From Zestosphaera sp. (GTDB lineage: Archaea; Thermoproteota; Thermoprotei_A; Sulfolobales; NBVN01), in contig JAWBSH010000002.1 of NCBI GenBank assembly GCA_038843015.1, positions 62,001 through 126,000 on the forward strand: 64,000 nt of DNA. Direction: 5' to 3'. Made by a program: the position numbers and the translations under genes. Under the pieces are notes generated by a model that was not told the DNA's origin, searched no databases, and saw only the letters and a program-made list of their open reading frames with translations. This document shows positions 1 to 8,907 of the stretch, in pieces; the stretch's first letter is position 1; each line of letters starts with the position of its first letter.

Positions 1-124
1 TGCCAAACTTTTTGAAAGCGTTTCTCTTGGCTTGCTGGGAAGGCTTAATACTCTCAGCTAACTTCACAGCATCAATCAGAGCCGCTACATCCACCCACTG
101 AAGACTGTAAGGTTCTTTCATCAT
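1..124 (-). CDS. Partial hypothetical protein (N-terminus only)
   Basis: An open frame reads leftwards from ATG ATG (124/121) to the window edge without a stop, giving 41 residues that begin MMKEPYSLQWVDVAALIDAV. The rest of the gene lies outside the window, so no family can be named. The rightmost ATG (129) is in another frame. The gene is divergent from the Hsp20-like gene at 353, and the roughly 230-bp space between them is AT-rich except for a dyad near 276-319. Confidence 0.45.
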   Translation of the reverse strand, partial: MMKEPYSLQWVDVAALIDAVKLAESIKPSQQAKRNAFKKFG

Positions 125-247
125 ATCATCTCGTTACCCAATACATCATATTCAACTCAGAAACTTTAGATTTTTATCTCGTATCCGCAACTTGATTACT
201 AGCTTAACCAGAATCTTGAAACTATGTAAGTATAGTGTTTGAGTAAG

Positions 248-319
248 TTTTATAAGCTTCTCTCCTTTTTTAAACAGGAGGTCGGAGATTAACAGGCTCT
301 CTATTAAGTGTGACCTCCT
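248..319 (+). promoter_or_regulatory. TATA promoter and 5' leader with an 8-bp inverted repeat
   Basis: A TATA-like element TTTTATAAG (248-256) lies about 25 nt before a predicted start near 276-282. The leader opens with AGGAGGTC (276-283) and carries the exact complement GACCTCCT at 312-319, with a 28-nt loop. The left arm is itself an anti-Shine-Dalgarno-binding sequence, so the fold would hide it. The coding start at 353 is a further 33 nt downstream. Whether the hairpin regulates translation or is a small RNA is unknown. Confidence 0.4.
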
Positions 320-352
320 CAGCAAACTCGACCTAACGAAGAGAGGATAGAT

Positions 353-694
353 ATGGTTGAAGAAAAGAAAAGAGGAGTGCCTGAGAGCAGAAAAACTGTG
401 GGGTATGAGGACCCGAGTAAGTACTTAACGCAAGACCCGTTAGTCGAGATAAGAGAGTATTCTGACCACGTGAGAATAATAGCTGAGGTCTCAGACCAAG
501 ACCCTCAGACTATAGTTGTTCGTCCTATAGACGCCTTTAAAATAGAATTGTCTTTCAAGTATAGAGGACGTAATATCAAGAAGTTAGTACTGCTTGCAAG
601 TCCTGTTAACCCAGATAAGTATGAGGTAAGAATAAAGAACGGTGTTGCTAGAATAAGCTTGTGCAAGAGCAGTGGCGGAGCCTGCAGTACATGA
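353..694 (+). CDS. Hsp20/alpha-crystallin-like small protein
   Basis: This 113-residue soluble protein looks like a small heat-shock (Hsp20/ArsA-HSP20) fold. A charged tail of about 25 residues is followed by a beta-rich core: DPLVEIREYSDHVRIIAEVS resembles the first strands, and NGVARISL near residues 96-103 is the typical NGVL.I.L closing strand. It ends in a Cys-containing tail (LCKSSGGACST). Small size and lack of a clear C-terminal I-x-I motif leave open a divergent family such as GvpH/ArsA-type domains. ATG at 353 follows GAGAGGATAG. The ABC genes that follow start 58 nt later and may be cotranscribed, but no functional link is evident. Confidence 0.6.
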   Translation: MVEEKKRGVPESRKTVGYEDPSKYLTQDPLVEIREYSDHVRIIAEVSDQDPQTIVVRPIDAFKIELSFKYRGRNIKKLVLLASPVNPDKYEVRIKNGVARISLCKSSGGACST

Positions 695-751
695 GTTGGT
701 GCTTAAGGAAATTATGTCCTGAAATTAAGTTTATATTGGGGTGAGTAGACT

Positions 752-2578
752 TTGAGCATAAAGAATAGTTTGAGATATCTAGATAGAGTGTTAATATTCA
801 TGATGGTTCTTGCTCTCGTGTTATTCTTTTCGTTCCTTATATTACCTCTAGTAGAGATGGTTTCGCTCCCATTAGTCTTCACTTTAGAGAGGCTGGTTAG
901 TGGCGTTAAGACTGGGTATTCACTCATCGAATTATTTAGTGACCCCAGACTCTTCAGGACGTACTCAACTACAGAACCCGTGATAGTAGCTCAGATAGGC
1001 GCTACTACTCTAGTTAATTTGATAGGATGGAATTTCGGGGTTATTCCGAACACGTTGATAATAGCTTCTTTCGTTACATTAATAACTACCTTGCTAGGCT
1101 TAGTTGTGGCTTTCATTATGGCACGTTATGATTTCAGAGGTAAGTTAATTATGCGTGTCATAGCTTACATGCCGCTCTTAATGACCCCCTTCGTCAACGC
1201 TTACATCATAAAAAAGCTCTTCTCATTTGACGGGTTATTCTCTTACATTATAAACACGGTTTTAGGGATGCCATTAAGGATTAATGTTGACGGGATGTTC
1301 GGTGTTATATTAACTCAGTCTATGGCTTTCTGGCCAATAGTTTACTTAAACATATACTCGAGTATGATGTTGATAGACCCTAGTCTAGAGGAGCAAGCTG
1401 AGAACTTAGGCGCTAGAGGCTTCAAACTCTTCAGGAGTGTTACGTTGCCTCTCTCGCTACCTGGTCTTGCCGCAGGCGCTGCTGTAGTTTTTATTTTTTC
1501 TATGGAGGATTTAGGAGGTCCGATAGCTTACGGATTTTATGATGTGCTTTCTTACGGTATTTACAGTAATATTAAGGCAGCTCAGAACATAGGTGAGGTG
1601 GGTGCGTATGTTGGTGCATTATCTATAGTTTTGCTAGCCCTAGCACTGTCTATATTCTTCGGAATTAAGAGATACGTGTCTCTGAAGCAGTATGCTATGT
1701 TGAGTAGAGGCGGTAGGTGGGTGCCCAGGACTAGGAAGCCTGGATTAGTGGGTAGTCTAATAATATACTTGGTAGTATTGCCTATAATGATATTCACGGC
1801 CATGCCACAAATAGGTGTTTTTATAACAGCTTTTAGTGTGAGGTGGTCTAGAGCGTATCCAGAAGGCTTTACGTTAGACCATTTCGCGAACATACTTGTT
1901 AATCCAGAGGTTTTTACGGGGCTAACTAATAGTCTCAAGTACGCGGTGATGGCTACAGCACTAATAACAGTGTTAAGCCTCTCATCAGCGTACGTGGTTG
2001 CTAGAAGCAGACTCCGCACTTTGAATGAAATCATAGATATGGTCAGTACCTCCCCTCTAGCTATACCAGGTCTAGCAATAGCTTCTGGATACATAATCAT
2101 GTTTACTTCATGGCCCTTCAAAGACACGCCTTTAGACCCTCTTTCAGGTTACGGACCTTGGTTGCTGGTCGTACTAGCGTACACGATTAGAAGGTCTCCT
2201 TTCGCTACTAGAGTAATTTATGCTGGTCTTCAGCAGATACACGTAGCTTACGAGGAGGCGGCGATGAATTTAGGTGCTTCTAGGTTGAGGACCTTAGCCA
2301 CGATAATCATACCGTTACTAGGTCTTAACGTCCTTAGTGGTGCGTTATTAGCTTTCGTGTACTCAGTAGCTGAAACAAGCGTTTCAGTTACTGTGGGCGC
2401 TATAGCGGCAGGGCAGAAACCCCTGACTGCAGTCATGCTAGACTTCTTAACTAGTGGACGTTTAGCAGGACTTCAATTAGCTGCCGCTATGGCTGTTCTC
2501 ATAGTGATAACACAGCTATTAATAATATTTGTAACTAATGTATTTTTGAAGCAAAGATACGCGTTTATAGGTGTATGA
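752..2578 (+). CDS. ABC transporter permease, two fused permease domains (iron/phosphonate type)
   Basis: A 608-residue integral membrane protein with about twelve hydrophobic segments and two copies of the binding-protein-dependent permease signature. The EAA loops are visible as EEQAENLGARGFKLFRSVTL (about residue 213) and EEAAMNLGASRLRTLATIII (about residue 500). Duplicated permeases of this kind are the FbpB/ThiP/2-aminoethylphosphonate class; the substrate cannot be read from sequence. The start is TTG at 752 with GGGGTGAG eight bases upstream. Its stop overlaps the ATPase start by 4 nt (ATGA), so the two are translationally coupled. No solute-binding protein gene is present next to it in this window. 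Confidence 0.9.
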   Translation: MSIKNSLRYLDRVLIFMMVLALVLFFSFLILPLVEMVSLPLVFTLERLVSGVKTGYSLIELFSDPRLFRTYSTTEPVIVAQIGATTLVNLIGWNFGVIPNTLIIASFVTLITTLLGLVVAFIMARYDFRGKLIMRVIAYMPLLMTPFVNAYIIKKLFSFDGLFSYIINTVLGMPLRINVDGMFGVILTQSMAFWPIVYLNIYSSMMLIDPSLEEQAENLGARGFKLFRSVTLPLSLPGLAAGAAVVFIFSMEDLGGPIAYGFYDVLSYGIYSNIKAAQNIGEVGAYVGALSIVLLALALSIFFGIKRYVSLKQYAMLSRGGRWVPRTRKPGLVGSLIIYLVVLPIMIFTAMPQIGVFITAFSVRWSRAYPEGFTLDHFANILVNPEVFTGLTNSLKYAVMATALITVLSLSSAYVVARSRLRTLNEIIDMVSTSPLAIPGLAIASGYIIMFTSWPFKDTPLDPLSGYGPWLLVVLAYTIRRSPFATRVIYAGLQQIHVAYEEAAMNLGASRLRTLATIIIPLLGLNVLSGALLAFVYSVAETSVSVTVGAIAAGQKPLTAVMLDFLTSGRLAGLQLAAAMAVLIVITQLLIIFVTNVFLKQRYAFIGV

Positions 2579-3675
2579 GCATGACTAGAGTGAGCTTAAG
2601 AAACGTAACTAAGAAGTTCGGTAACGTTTACGCTGCCCGAGACGTAGAATTAAGTATTGATGAAGGTGAACTTTTTACGTTATTAGGTCCTTCAGGATGT
2701 GGCAAAACAACAACTTTAAGAATCATTGCTGGTTTCGAGTACCCCGACTCAGGACATGTCTTCTTCGATAGCGATGACGTTACCTATACTAAACCTTATG
2801 AGAGAGGCACGGCCATGGTATTCCAGAACTACGCTTTATGGCCGCACATGAGTGTTTTCGATAACGTAGCTTACGGACTGAAGGTGAAGAAGCTGCCTAA
2901 AGATGAGATTAGAAGAAGAGTCTTAGAAGTTCTTGAGTTAGTGGGTTTGAGAGGATTAGAGAACAGGTACCCGCTACAACTATCTGGCGGGCAACAACAA
3001 AGAGTCGCCTTAGCTAGGGCTCTCGTGGTCGAGCCTAAAGTCCTCCTGCTAGACGAGCCGCTCAGCAATCTTGACGCGAAGCTCAGGGTGAGAATGAGAG
3101 AGGAGATAAAGAGGATACAGAGGTCATTAGGTATAACGGCTATCTACGTAACACACGATCAAGAAGAAGCTATGAGTATCTCAGATAGGATTGCCGTCAT
3201 GAATCAAGGGAGAGTACTTCAGGTAGGCACGCCTCAGGACATTTACTTTAGACCTAAAAATACTTTCGTCGCCACTTTCATAGGTAAATCAACCCTGCTT
3301 CAAGGTAGGGTACTCAAGAGAGACGCGGACAATGTATTAGTAGATGTGGGTGGCGAAACCAGGATTGTAGGGAGACTAGCGGGTGATTCAAGCCCTAGAG
3401 AAGGGAGCGAAGTCATACTAGTCATTAAGCCTGAAGACTTTCTGGTAGAGCCTCCTAGAGAACCCCATAACGTGATTGAGGGTATCATAGAATTCTCTAT
3501 GTTCTTAGGCTCTTTCACCCAACTTAGAATGAGTGTCGCTAGCCAAAACCTGAAAGTCTTCGTAGACCCGAAAATAGAAGTCAAGCCTGGTGATAAGTTC
3601 ACCGTGTACGTTAAAGTCGATGATGTTCTCGTATTTCCTAAGGAAATAGAGGAAGGAGTTCTTGAAACGACATAA
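2575..3675 (+). CDS. ABC transporter ATPase, PotA/FbpC/MalK type
   Basis: This 366-residue ATPase powers the fused permease encoded just upstream. Walker A GPSGCGKT lies at about 38-45, the Q-loop VFQ at 82-84, the signature LSGGQQQR at about 136-143, Walker B LLLDEP at about 157-162, and the switch His in YVTHDQ. After about residue 235 comes a TOBE-like beta-rich C-terminal domain, as in the CUT1/spermidine/iron importers. It could also energise the MalFG permease at 21.4-23.2 kb, which has no ATPase gene beside it, because MalK-type ATPases are often shared; that is inference only. Confidence 0.92.
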   Translation: MSMTRVSLRNVTKKFGNVYAARDVELSIDEGELFTLLGPSGCGKTTTLRIIAGFEYPDSGHVFFDSDDVTYTKPYERGTAMVFQNYALWPHMSVFDNVAYGLKVKKLPKDEIRRRVLEVLELVGLRGLENRYPLQLSGGQQQRVALARALVVEPKVLLLDEPLSNLDAKLRVRMREEIKRIQRSLGITAIYVTHDQEEAMSISDRIAVMNQGRVLQVGTPQDIYFRPKNTFVATFIGKSTLLQGRVLKRDADNVLVDVGGETRIVGRLAGDSSPREGSEVILVIKPEDFLVEPPREPHNVIEGIIEFSMFLGSFTQLRMSVASQNLKVFVDPKIEVKPGDKFTVYVKVDDVLVFPKEIEEGVLETT

Positions 3676-3719
3676 GAGCTTATTTATCTTATCAAGGTAA
3701 TCTATAAGTGGTGGTCGCA

Positions 3720-5789
3720 TTGAAGAAACTCACCGTATTGCTAGCAGGGTTCTTATTCTTAGGTATTCTTGCGCAACTAGTCCTACCAACGCTAAATAAC
3801 TTAAGCAAGGCATATTTTGATACTGGAGCACCGCCTAACGTCGTCAGAGTGAAAGACCCAACATATTGTCTTCCAACAATACTCACGAAAGACTCAACAC
3901 TTGATATATTGTTGGAGTACTCAGGCCAATCTATTCAAGTATTTGTTGTTAGGATATACGGTCTAGATAAGGAGTACGAAGTAAACAATTTAACAGTTGT
4001 TACGCCCGCACCTAATACCGTGTTAATTAAGGTAAGTCTCCCTTCAGATATTGAGCCAGGACTTTATACCATATTAGTTGAGACTACAGTTGACGGTATA
4101 GAGTACCGCGTAATTAGCCCTAGGAGTTTGTGGATAGTTGAAGAATACCCTACTTCTCTCAAAATAATGCATATAAGTGATATACACATAGGTATATCAA
4201 TGGATAACTGGCGCGCATCTGACAGATACGAAAGATACATAGCAGTCGCTAACTCTCTTGAGCCCGACATCCTAGTGATTACTGGAGACATTGCTGACGT
4301 GGGTAGTGATATATACTCTTATAGAGTCTTCATGATGCTTACTAATAAATTCTTACGACCTACTTTCTGTGTCCCAGGTAATCATGACTGGTCGCAGGTG
4401 AGTAGCTTAAGTGATTTCTACAGGCTGTACGGAACTTTCGTAGGCCCTCGTTACTGGGTTAGAGATTTAGGCAACTTCGTTCTTGTAGGGCTTGACACAG
4501 GTTACGGCGGGATTCTAGACATGGAGCAATTGGTTTGGCTTAACAACACGTTGAGTTCTTATAATGAGTCCGGGAAGAAGATACTTATATTAATGCATCA
4601 TCCGTTATTCACTGGCTTTGGTATATTGACAGGCAATTCCTCAAATTATCAACCCCTACTAGGGCCCATGTATGCTAGTTGGGAGGGAAACCTAGATATA
4701 GCGCTTACATTCCTTAGGATCATAGATAGCTACCCTAATATCATGGGGGTCTTTTCAGGCCACATACACGCTGACTCAACACTCTTATACGCTTACAGAA
4801 CGTGGTTCCTGACAGTCACTACGGCTAATGGAGGGACCTCACAATACAGGGGTTATAGACTTTATCAGGTTCACGCTAACGGCACTCTAAAGGTAATTAA
4901 TTACGGTGCATCAACGTATTCTGAGAACGCTTCGTACCCTGCTGATGGACTCAACATCAAGGTAATCACTAACAGTAACTTCACCCTCTACGCTAACGTT
5001 ATATGGACTAGTTCGCCCCTGCCTTTCATCACAGATAACTTTACTCTCTATTTCTATTTGAACAAGTCTGTTGATATGCCGTCATATAGGCTTTACGCGA
5101 GATACAATACTACTGACGTGAGTTACGAGTACTTGACTTACGGCGATTTATGGCTTGTCAGAAGCAACGTTCCCTTAAAGCCGAACATGAAACTCTACTT
5201 AATCTTCTCGTCATATCCTGATGAAACTCCCCCCTCTGTACGAATAACTTACTACAGTCCTACCAAGCCTATCTCAGGAAAGAGCGTAGTAACTGTGTAT
5301 ATCGCAGCTACTGACACTGGCTGGGGTCTTGACACGGTCAAATTGCTGTATAGGAAGGCCGGAGACTATGAGTGGAGTGAAGTGGGTGTGCAAGAATCTC
5401 AAGGCACCTACATAGCTCAAATACCTCAACTACAGACTAACCAGGTGGTAGTAAAGGCAGTAGCTATTGACTTGGCCGGACACGTGAGTGAGACTCCTGA
5501 AGTACTCATAGACTACATTGAAGCAACACCGACAACTACACCAACCACCACAGTGACAACACCAGCAACAACCCCCACTACTAGCCCAACGACCACAACG
5601 CCAGCAACACTAACCACAAGCCCTACAGCGAGTCCTACGACACCTGCAACTACGCCTGTAACTACACCAACTACAACACAGACTATTGCTGGCTTAGTAT
5701 CGGGAGATACGCTCATTATGCTGGTAGTTCTCGGGATTGCTGCCTTAGCTATAATACTAGTAGTGATTAAGTTTGTGAGGAAAGTTTAA
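3720..5789 (+). CDS. Surface-anchored calcineurin-like metallophosphoesterase
   Basis: An exported phosphoesterase of about 690 residues. A signal-like N-terminus (MKKLTVLLAGFLFLGILAQ) precedes a beta domain, then the metallophosphatase core: HISDIHIG (Dx H), ITGDIAD, PGNHDW, LMHHPL and FSGHIHAD provide the two-metal ligands. An Ig-like module follows, then a Thr/Pro-rich stretch of about 50 residues, a C-terminal membrane helix and a short basic tail (KFVRKV). The product therefore sits outside, tethered by its C-terminus. The frame is open from GTG 3708, but TTG 3720 with GTGGTGG upstream fits the local start pattern better. Position directly after an ABC importer suggests release of phosphate or phosphoester substrates for uptake; this is inferred. 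Confidence 0.85.
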   Translation: MKKLTVLLAGFLFLGILAQLVLPTLNNLSKAYFDTGAPPNVVRVKDPTYCLPTILTKDSTLDILLEYSGQSIQVFVVRIYGLDKEYEVNNLTVVTPAPNTVLIKVSLPSDIEPGLYTILVETTVDGIEYRVISPRSLWIVEEYPTSLKIMHISDIHIGISMDNWRASDRYERYIAVANSLEPDILVITGDIADVGSDIYSYRVFMMLTNKFLRPTFCVPGNHDWSQVSSLSDFYRLYGTFVGPRYWVRDLGNFVLVGLDTGYGGILDMEQLVWLNNTLSSYNESGKKILILMHHPLFTGFGILTGNSSNYQPLLGPMYASWEGNLDIALTFLRIIDSYPNIMGVFSGHIHADSTLLYAYRTWFLTVTTANGGTSQYRGYRLYQVHANGTLKVINYGASTYSENASYPADGLNIKVITNSNFTLYANVIWTSSPLPFITDNFTLYFYLNKSVDMPSYRLYARYNTTDVSYEYLTYGDLWLVRSNVPLKPNMKLYLIFSSYPDETPPSVRITYYSPTKPISGKSVVTVYIAATDTGWGLDTVKLLYRKAGDYEWSEVGVQESQGTYIAQIPQLQTNQVVVKAVAIDLAGHVSETPEVLIDYIEATPTTTPTTTVTTPATTPTTSPTTTTPATLTTSPTASPTTPATTPVTTPTTTQTIAGLVSGDTLIMLVVLGIAALAIILVVIKFVRKV

Positions 5790-5823
5790 ACACTGATTAT
5801 ATATTTCTTGCCTGAAGACAGAC

Positions 5824-6414
5824 TTACGTGGTTGGTTTCTTAAGCTGGAGGTATGTTAGGGTAGCTACTCCTATGTTATATAATATGATGTTATATAGCT
5901 CGAGAAGAGCTATAGAAGGCCAAGCAATTAAGAGTGAACCACCTAAGCTAACTAGGAAGAGTATTATGAAGAGGACCCCATATTTACTTAATTTTTCAAT
6001 AATTAGTGAGACTCCTATTAATAATAGACTTGAAGTCATTAAAGCGAAGAACTCGTATGATACGAAGCCGTGAGGCTTGGTGCCTTCTGGAAAAACTCCG
6101 ATTAGTAATAGGTGAATGATAGCAACTAAGAATACACCTACACTCATGTAGCCTATCTTAGACTTAAAGAAGTTTAAGAGGCTCGGTATGTACGTTAATG
6201 CTGTGAGAGCAGCAAGTATTAAGCCTGCGTTGAAGATATAGTTATTTTCAAGGCCTAACCTGCCTAAGTCACTTAACGCATTCTTAAATAAATTAAACCA
6301 GGGATTAACTAAGATAGACGTGAGTATAAATACGTAAGCAATAATGAAAGATAGTAAACCACTATATCGAAGATATTTGTCTAGAGATTTACTCAATTCG
6401 AAGCCCTTAATCAA
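5824..6414 (-). CDS. DUF998 integral membrane protein
   Basis: A 196-residue protein with six predicted membrane segments. The early motif NPWFNLFKNALSDLGRLG, followed by a conserved-looking GVFPEGTKPHGFVSYEFF loop, is characteristic of the DUF998 family of archaeal and bacterial membrane proteins. No catalytic role has been established for the family. It converges on the phosphoesterase gene with only 34 bp between the stops. The gene is monocistronic as far as can be seen, with an AT-rich region upstream (6415-6500) that would hold its promoter. Confidence 0.75.
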   Translation of the reverse strand: MIKGFELSKSLDKYLRYSGLLSFIIAYVFILTSILVNPWFNLFKNALSDLGRLGLENNYIFNAGLILAALTALTYIPSLLNFFKSKIGYMSVGVFLVAIIHLLLIGVFPEGTKPHGFVSYEFFALMTSSLLLIGVSLIIEKLSKYGVLFIILFLVSLGGSLLIAWPSIALLELYNIILYNIGVATLTYLQLKKPTT

Positions 6415-6526
6415 AGCTAATTAACTAATATAAATTATATGTAAATAAACATATTTACGTTGCGTTTATTACCTAAAATAACTATGTTAAATAGGCAAAT
6501 TACGCTGTATAAGAGGTGAGAGTCTG

Positions 6527-7543
6527 ATGTTACTGAGGATACTCAAAGTTGAAGAAGCTGTCGGCAAAACTCTTGCTTACGATGTTTCATTAATAACTGA
6601 GTCATTTAAGGGGGCACTCTTAAGACGCGGGCATATCTTAACGCAAGCAGATATTGAGGTGCTTAAAAGAGCAGGACATAACTACGTGTACGTTTACGAC
6701 AGCTCAGGAACTTCAGTAAATGACTTACACGAGGAAGAGGCAGTAATCAGGCTTGGAGAATATCTAGCAGGTAACAACGTGAATGTCTTTTTGGGTGAGG
6801 AAGGTAAAGCACTCCTTAAATCCGCGGTCCGCGGTCTCTTAAAAATTAATAGTTCGTGTTTAGAGAGAATAAACTCTACTGGAGTCTTCGTAGTCGTCAC
6901 TAAGCGTAAGGGCACGGCTATTGATAAAGACAGTATCGTGGGCATTGTTGATTTAGTGCCTCTCACGGTACCTAAAGACTACGTAGAACATTTACTAACG
7001 AATTTAGAGAGTTGTAAGTCAGTTATCGAAGTAAGTCCTTTTCATAAATTAAGGGTAGGTGTAGTAGTTACTGGCACTGAAGTTTTTGAAGGCTTGATAG
7101 AAGATAAGGCTTCACCAGTAGTTGAAAGCAAGGTTTTAGAGTATGGCGGGCTCGTAACAGAAGTTATTAAAGTTCCTGACGACTCAGCACTCATTAAAGA
7201 CGCCATAATTAAGTTACTGAAAGAATGCGATGCCATCATAGTGACAGGAGGGATGAGTGTAGACCCTACAGACTTAACACCGAAGTCTATTGCTGAAGTA
7301 GCTGATGAGGTAGTTATGTACGGAATACCTATTAAACCCAACACTATGAGTATGGTAGCGTACGCTCGAGGAAAGCCGATAATAGGTGTTTCTTCCTCTA
7401 TAATATACTACAAGACCTGGAATATTTTGGACGTGTTACTGCCTTGGGTAATGGCTAGAGAGAAGATAAATAGGGATTACCTAGTTAGTTTAGGTGAGGG
7501 TGGTTTGACTGAAGAATTCCTTAAAGGCAGGGGTTGGCGTTGA
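6527..7543 (+). CDS. Molybdopterin-binding protein, MoeA/CinA-like (MoCF domain)
   Basis: A 338-residue protein whose C-terminal half is a MoCF-biosynthesis (MogA/MoeA/CinA) domain: VVVTGTEVFEGLIEDKASPV, DDSALIKDAI, then CDAIIVTGGMSVDPTDLTP, which holds the GGxS phosphate/pterin loop. The N-terminal half (ILKVEEAVGKTLAYDV, LLRRGHILTQADIEVLKRAG) resembles other archaeal molybdopterin-binding proteins rather than full-length MoeA, so molybdate/tungstate insertion is likely but not certain. ATG 6527 has GAGGTGAG upstream. The end overlaps the start of moaA, making the first step of a moe-moaA-moaC operon. Confidence 0.82.
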   Translation: MLLRILKVEEAVGKTLAYDVSLITESFKGALLRRGHILTQADIEVLKRAGHNYVYVYDSSGTSVNDLHEEEAVIRLGEYLAGNNVNVFLGEEGKALLKSAVRGLLKINSSCLERINSTGVFVVVTKRKGTAIDKDSIVGIVDLVPLTVPKDYVEHLLTNLESCKSVIEVSPFHKLRVGVVVTGTEVFEGLIEDKASPVVESKVLEYGGLVTEVIKVPDDSALIKDAIIKLLKECDAIIVTGGMSVDPTDLTPKSIAEVADEVVMYGIPIKPNTMSMVAYARGKPIIGVSSSIIYYKTWNILDVLLPWVMAREKINRDYLVSLGEGGLTEEFLKGRGWR

Positions 7544-8454
7544 ACTCTATATCTAGACTTAAAGACAAGTATGGGAGATCTGTAGATAGATTTAGAATCA
7601 GCGTTACTCAGAGATGCAATCATGCCTGCATATTTTGTCATAGAGAGGGAATTTTCAGGTTTGAGGATGAGGCGCTGAATCCGGAAGATTACGGTTTCTT
7701 AGCGAAGATTTCTAAGACTCTCGGCATAAGCAAATATAAATTAACTGGTGGCGAACCACTAATAAGAGATGATATAGCGAGTATTGTTAAAGAGTTAAAG
7801 TTTTATTCAAGTGAAGTATCACTATCAACTAACGGCTCACTACTTAAAGATAAAGCACGCTATCTCGCAGAAGCCGGATTAGACAGACTTAATCTGAGTC
7901 TTCATTCGTTCAAAGACGAAGTCTTCGCTTATATTGCTAGAGCTCCTTTAAAGCCGGTAATAGAAGGCCTTATTGAAGCCCTTGATGTCGGACTCAAAGT
8001 AAAGATCAACTTTGTCGTTATGAAGTCAAACGTAAGTGAGGTTTCAAGACTGCTTGATTTCGCGAGCAAAACAAACACTTCTGTTAATCTGATAGAGCTG
8101 ATACCTTTAGGTACGCCCCAACATGTGTATATGAAGGAATACGTAAGTCTAGACGAGATAAAAAGCTTAGTAGAACAGAGAGCTACCAAGAAGTACTACA
8201 GAGATTTTCAGAATAGACCTACCTATGTGTTAGATAATGGCATAGAAGTAACCTTGATTAGGGGATATGGAAATCCATACCTCTGTAGTGGTTGCACGCG
8301 CTTAAGACTTACACCAAACGGGGAAATTAAGGTATGCATTTTTAGAGAAGATATCTTTATTGACGTTAAGGACGCGATAAAAAACAGAGATTCTCTGGCA
8401 TTAGAGGAAGCACTCAAGAAAGCTACTTTATTAAGAGAGCCGTATTTTAAGTAG
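7540..8454 (+). CDS. moaA: GTP 3',8-cyclase MoaA (radical SAM)
   Basis: MoaA converts GTP to 3',8-cyclo-7,8-dihydro-GTP, the first step of molybdopterin synthesis. The N-terminal CNHACIFC motif binds the radical-SAM cluster, KLTGGEPL is the GGE motif for SAM, and the C-terminal LCSGCTRLRLTPNGEIKVC holds the second 4Fe-4S site that binds GTP. About 304 residues is slightly short but normal for archaeal MoaA. TTG 7540 overlaps the previous stop (TTGA); TTG 7534 is an alternative. The C-terminal GG-type tail of bacterial MoaA is not obvious: the protein ends LLREPYFK. Confidence 0.93.
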   Translation: MNSISRLKDKYGRSVDRFRISVTQRCNHACIFCHREGIFRFEDEALNPEDYGFLAKISKTLGISKYKLTGGEPLIRDDIASIVKELKFYSSEVSLSTNGSLLKDKARYLAEAGLDRLNLSLHSFKDEVFAYIARAPLKPVIEGLIEALDVGLKVKINFVVMKSNVSEVSRLLDFASKTNTSVNLIELIPLGTPQHVYMKEYVSLDEIKSLVEQRATKKYYRDFQNRPTYVLDNGIEVTLIRGYGNPYLCSGCTRLRLTPNGEIKVCIFREDIFIDVKDAIKNRDSLALEEALKKATLLREPYFK

Positions 8455-8465
8455 GGGTGTATGAG

Positions 8466-8906
8466 TTGAGTATTCGGATGGTCGATATTTCTTCTAAGCC
8501 AGATGTTTTTAGGGAGGCTGTTGCTGAGGGCTTCATAAAGCTCAAGAAAGAGACTGTTAGGCTGATAAGAGAAGGATTAATAGAGAAAGGCGACGTGTTG
8601 GCTGTTTCTTCAGTAGCTGCTTTGTTAGCAGTTAAGAAGACTCCTGAGTTGCTCCCTCTAACCCACAATATACCCATCACGCACGTCTCTACATCATATG
8701 AAGTACTTGACGATGGTGTTAAGGTCACTGTAGCAGTGAGAACTACTGCGAAGACAGGAGCTGAGATGGAGGCTCTCGCAGGAGTCACGCTAGCGTTACT
8801 AAACATATGGGATATGGTTAAGAAGTACGAAAAAGACGAGGGAGGGCAGTATCCTGAGACAATGATAAGTAACGTGAGAGTAGTTAGGAAAACTAAAGAA
8901 GCTTAA
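8466..8906 (+). CDS. moaC: Cyclic pyranopterin monophosphate synthase MoaC
   Basis: MoaC turns the MoaA product into cyclic pyranopterin monophosphate. Diagnostic blocks are MVDISSKPDVFREAVAEG at the N-terminus, LLPLTHNIPITHV (equivalent to the LIPLCHPLPLT block), and AKTGAEMEALAGVTLALLNI followed by DMVKKYEKDEGG. At about 146 residues it is normal length. The frame opens at GTG 8457, but TTG 8466 with GGGGTG just before it fits the common local start spacing. It follows moaA with almost no gap and converges on moaE with a single base between stops. Confidence 0.93.
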   Translation: MSIRMVDISSKPDVFREAVAEGFIKLKKETVRLIREGLIEKGDVLAVSSVAALLAVKKTPELLPLTHNIPITHVSTSYEVLDDGVKVTVAVRTTAKTGAEMEALAGVTLALLNIWDMVKKYEKDEGGQYPETMISNVRVVRKTKEA

Positions 8907-8907
8907 G

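Noticed and set aside
1582-2127. Long antisense frame inside the fused permease gene
   Set aside because: It mirrors the codon pattern of the permease on the opposite strand and has no family features; the same holds for the other antisense frames inside well-supported genes.
5520-5690. Dense ACA/ACC repeats resembling a tandem repeat
   Set aside because: They encode the Thr/Pro stalk of the surface phosphoesterase; repetition follows from the amino-acid composition. The same applies to 24410-24490 in the maltodextrin-binding protein.
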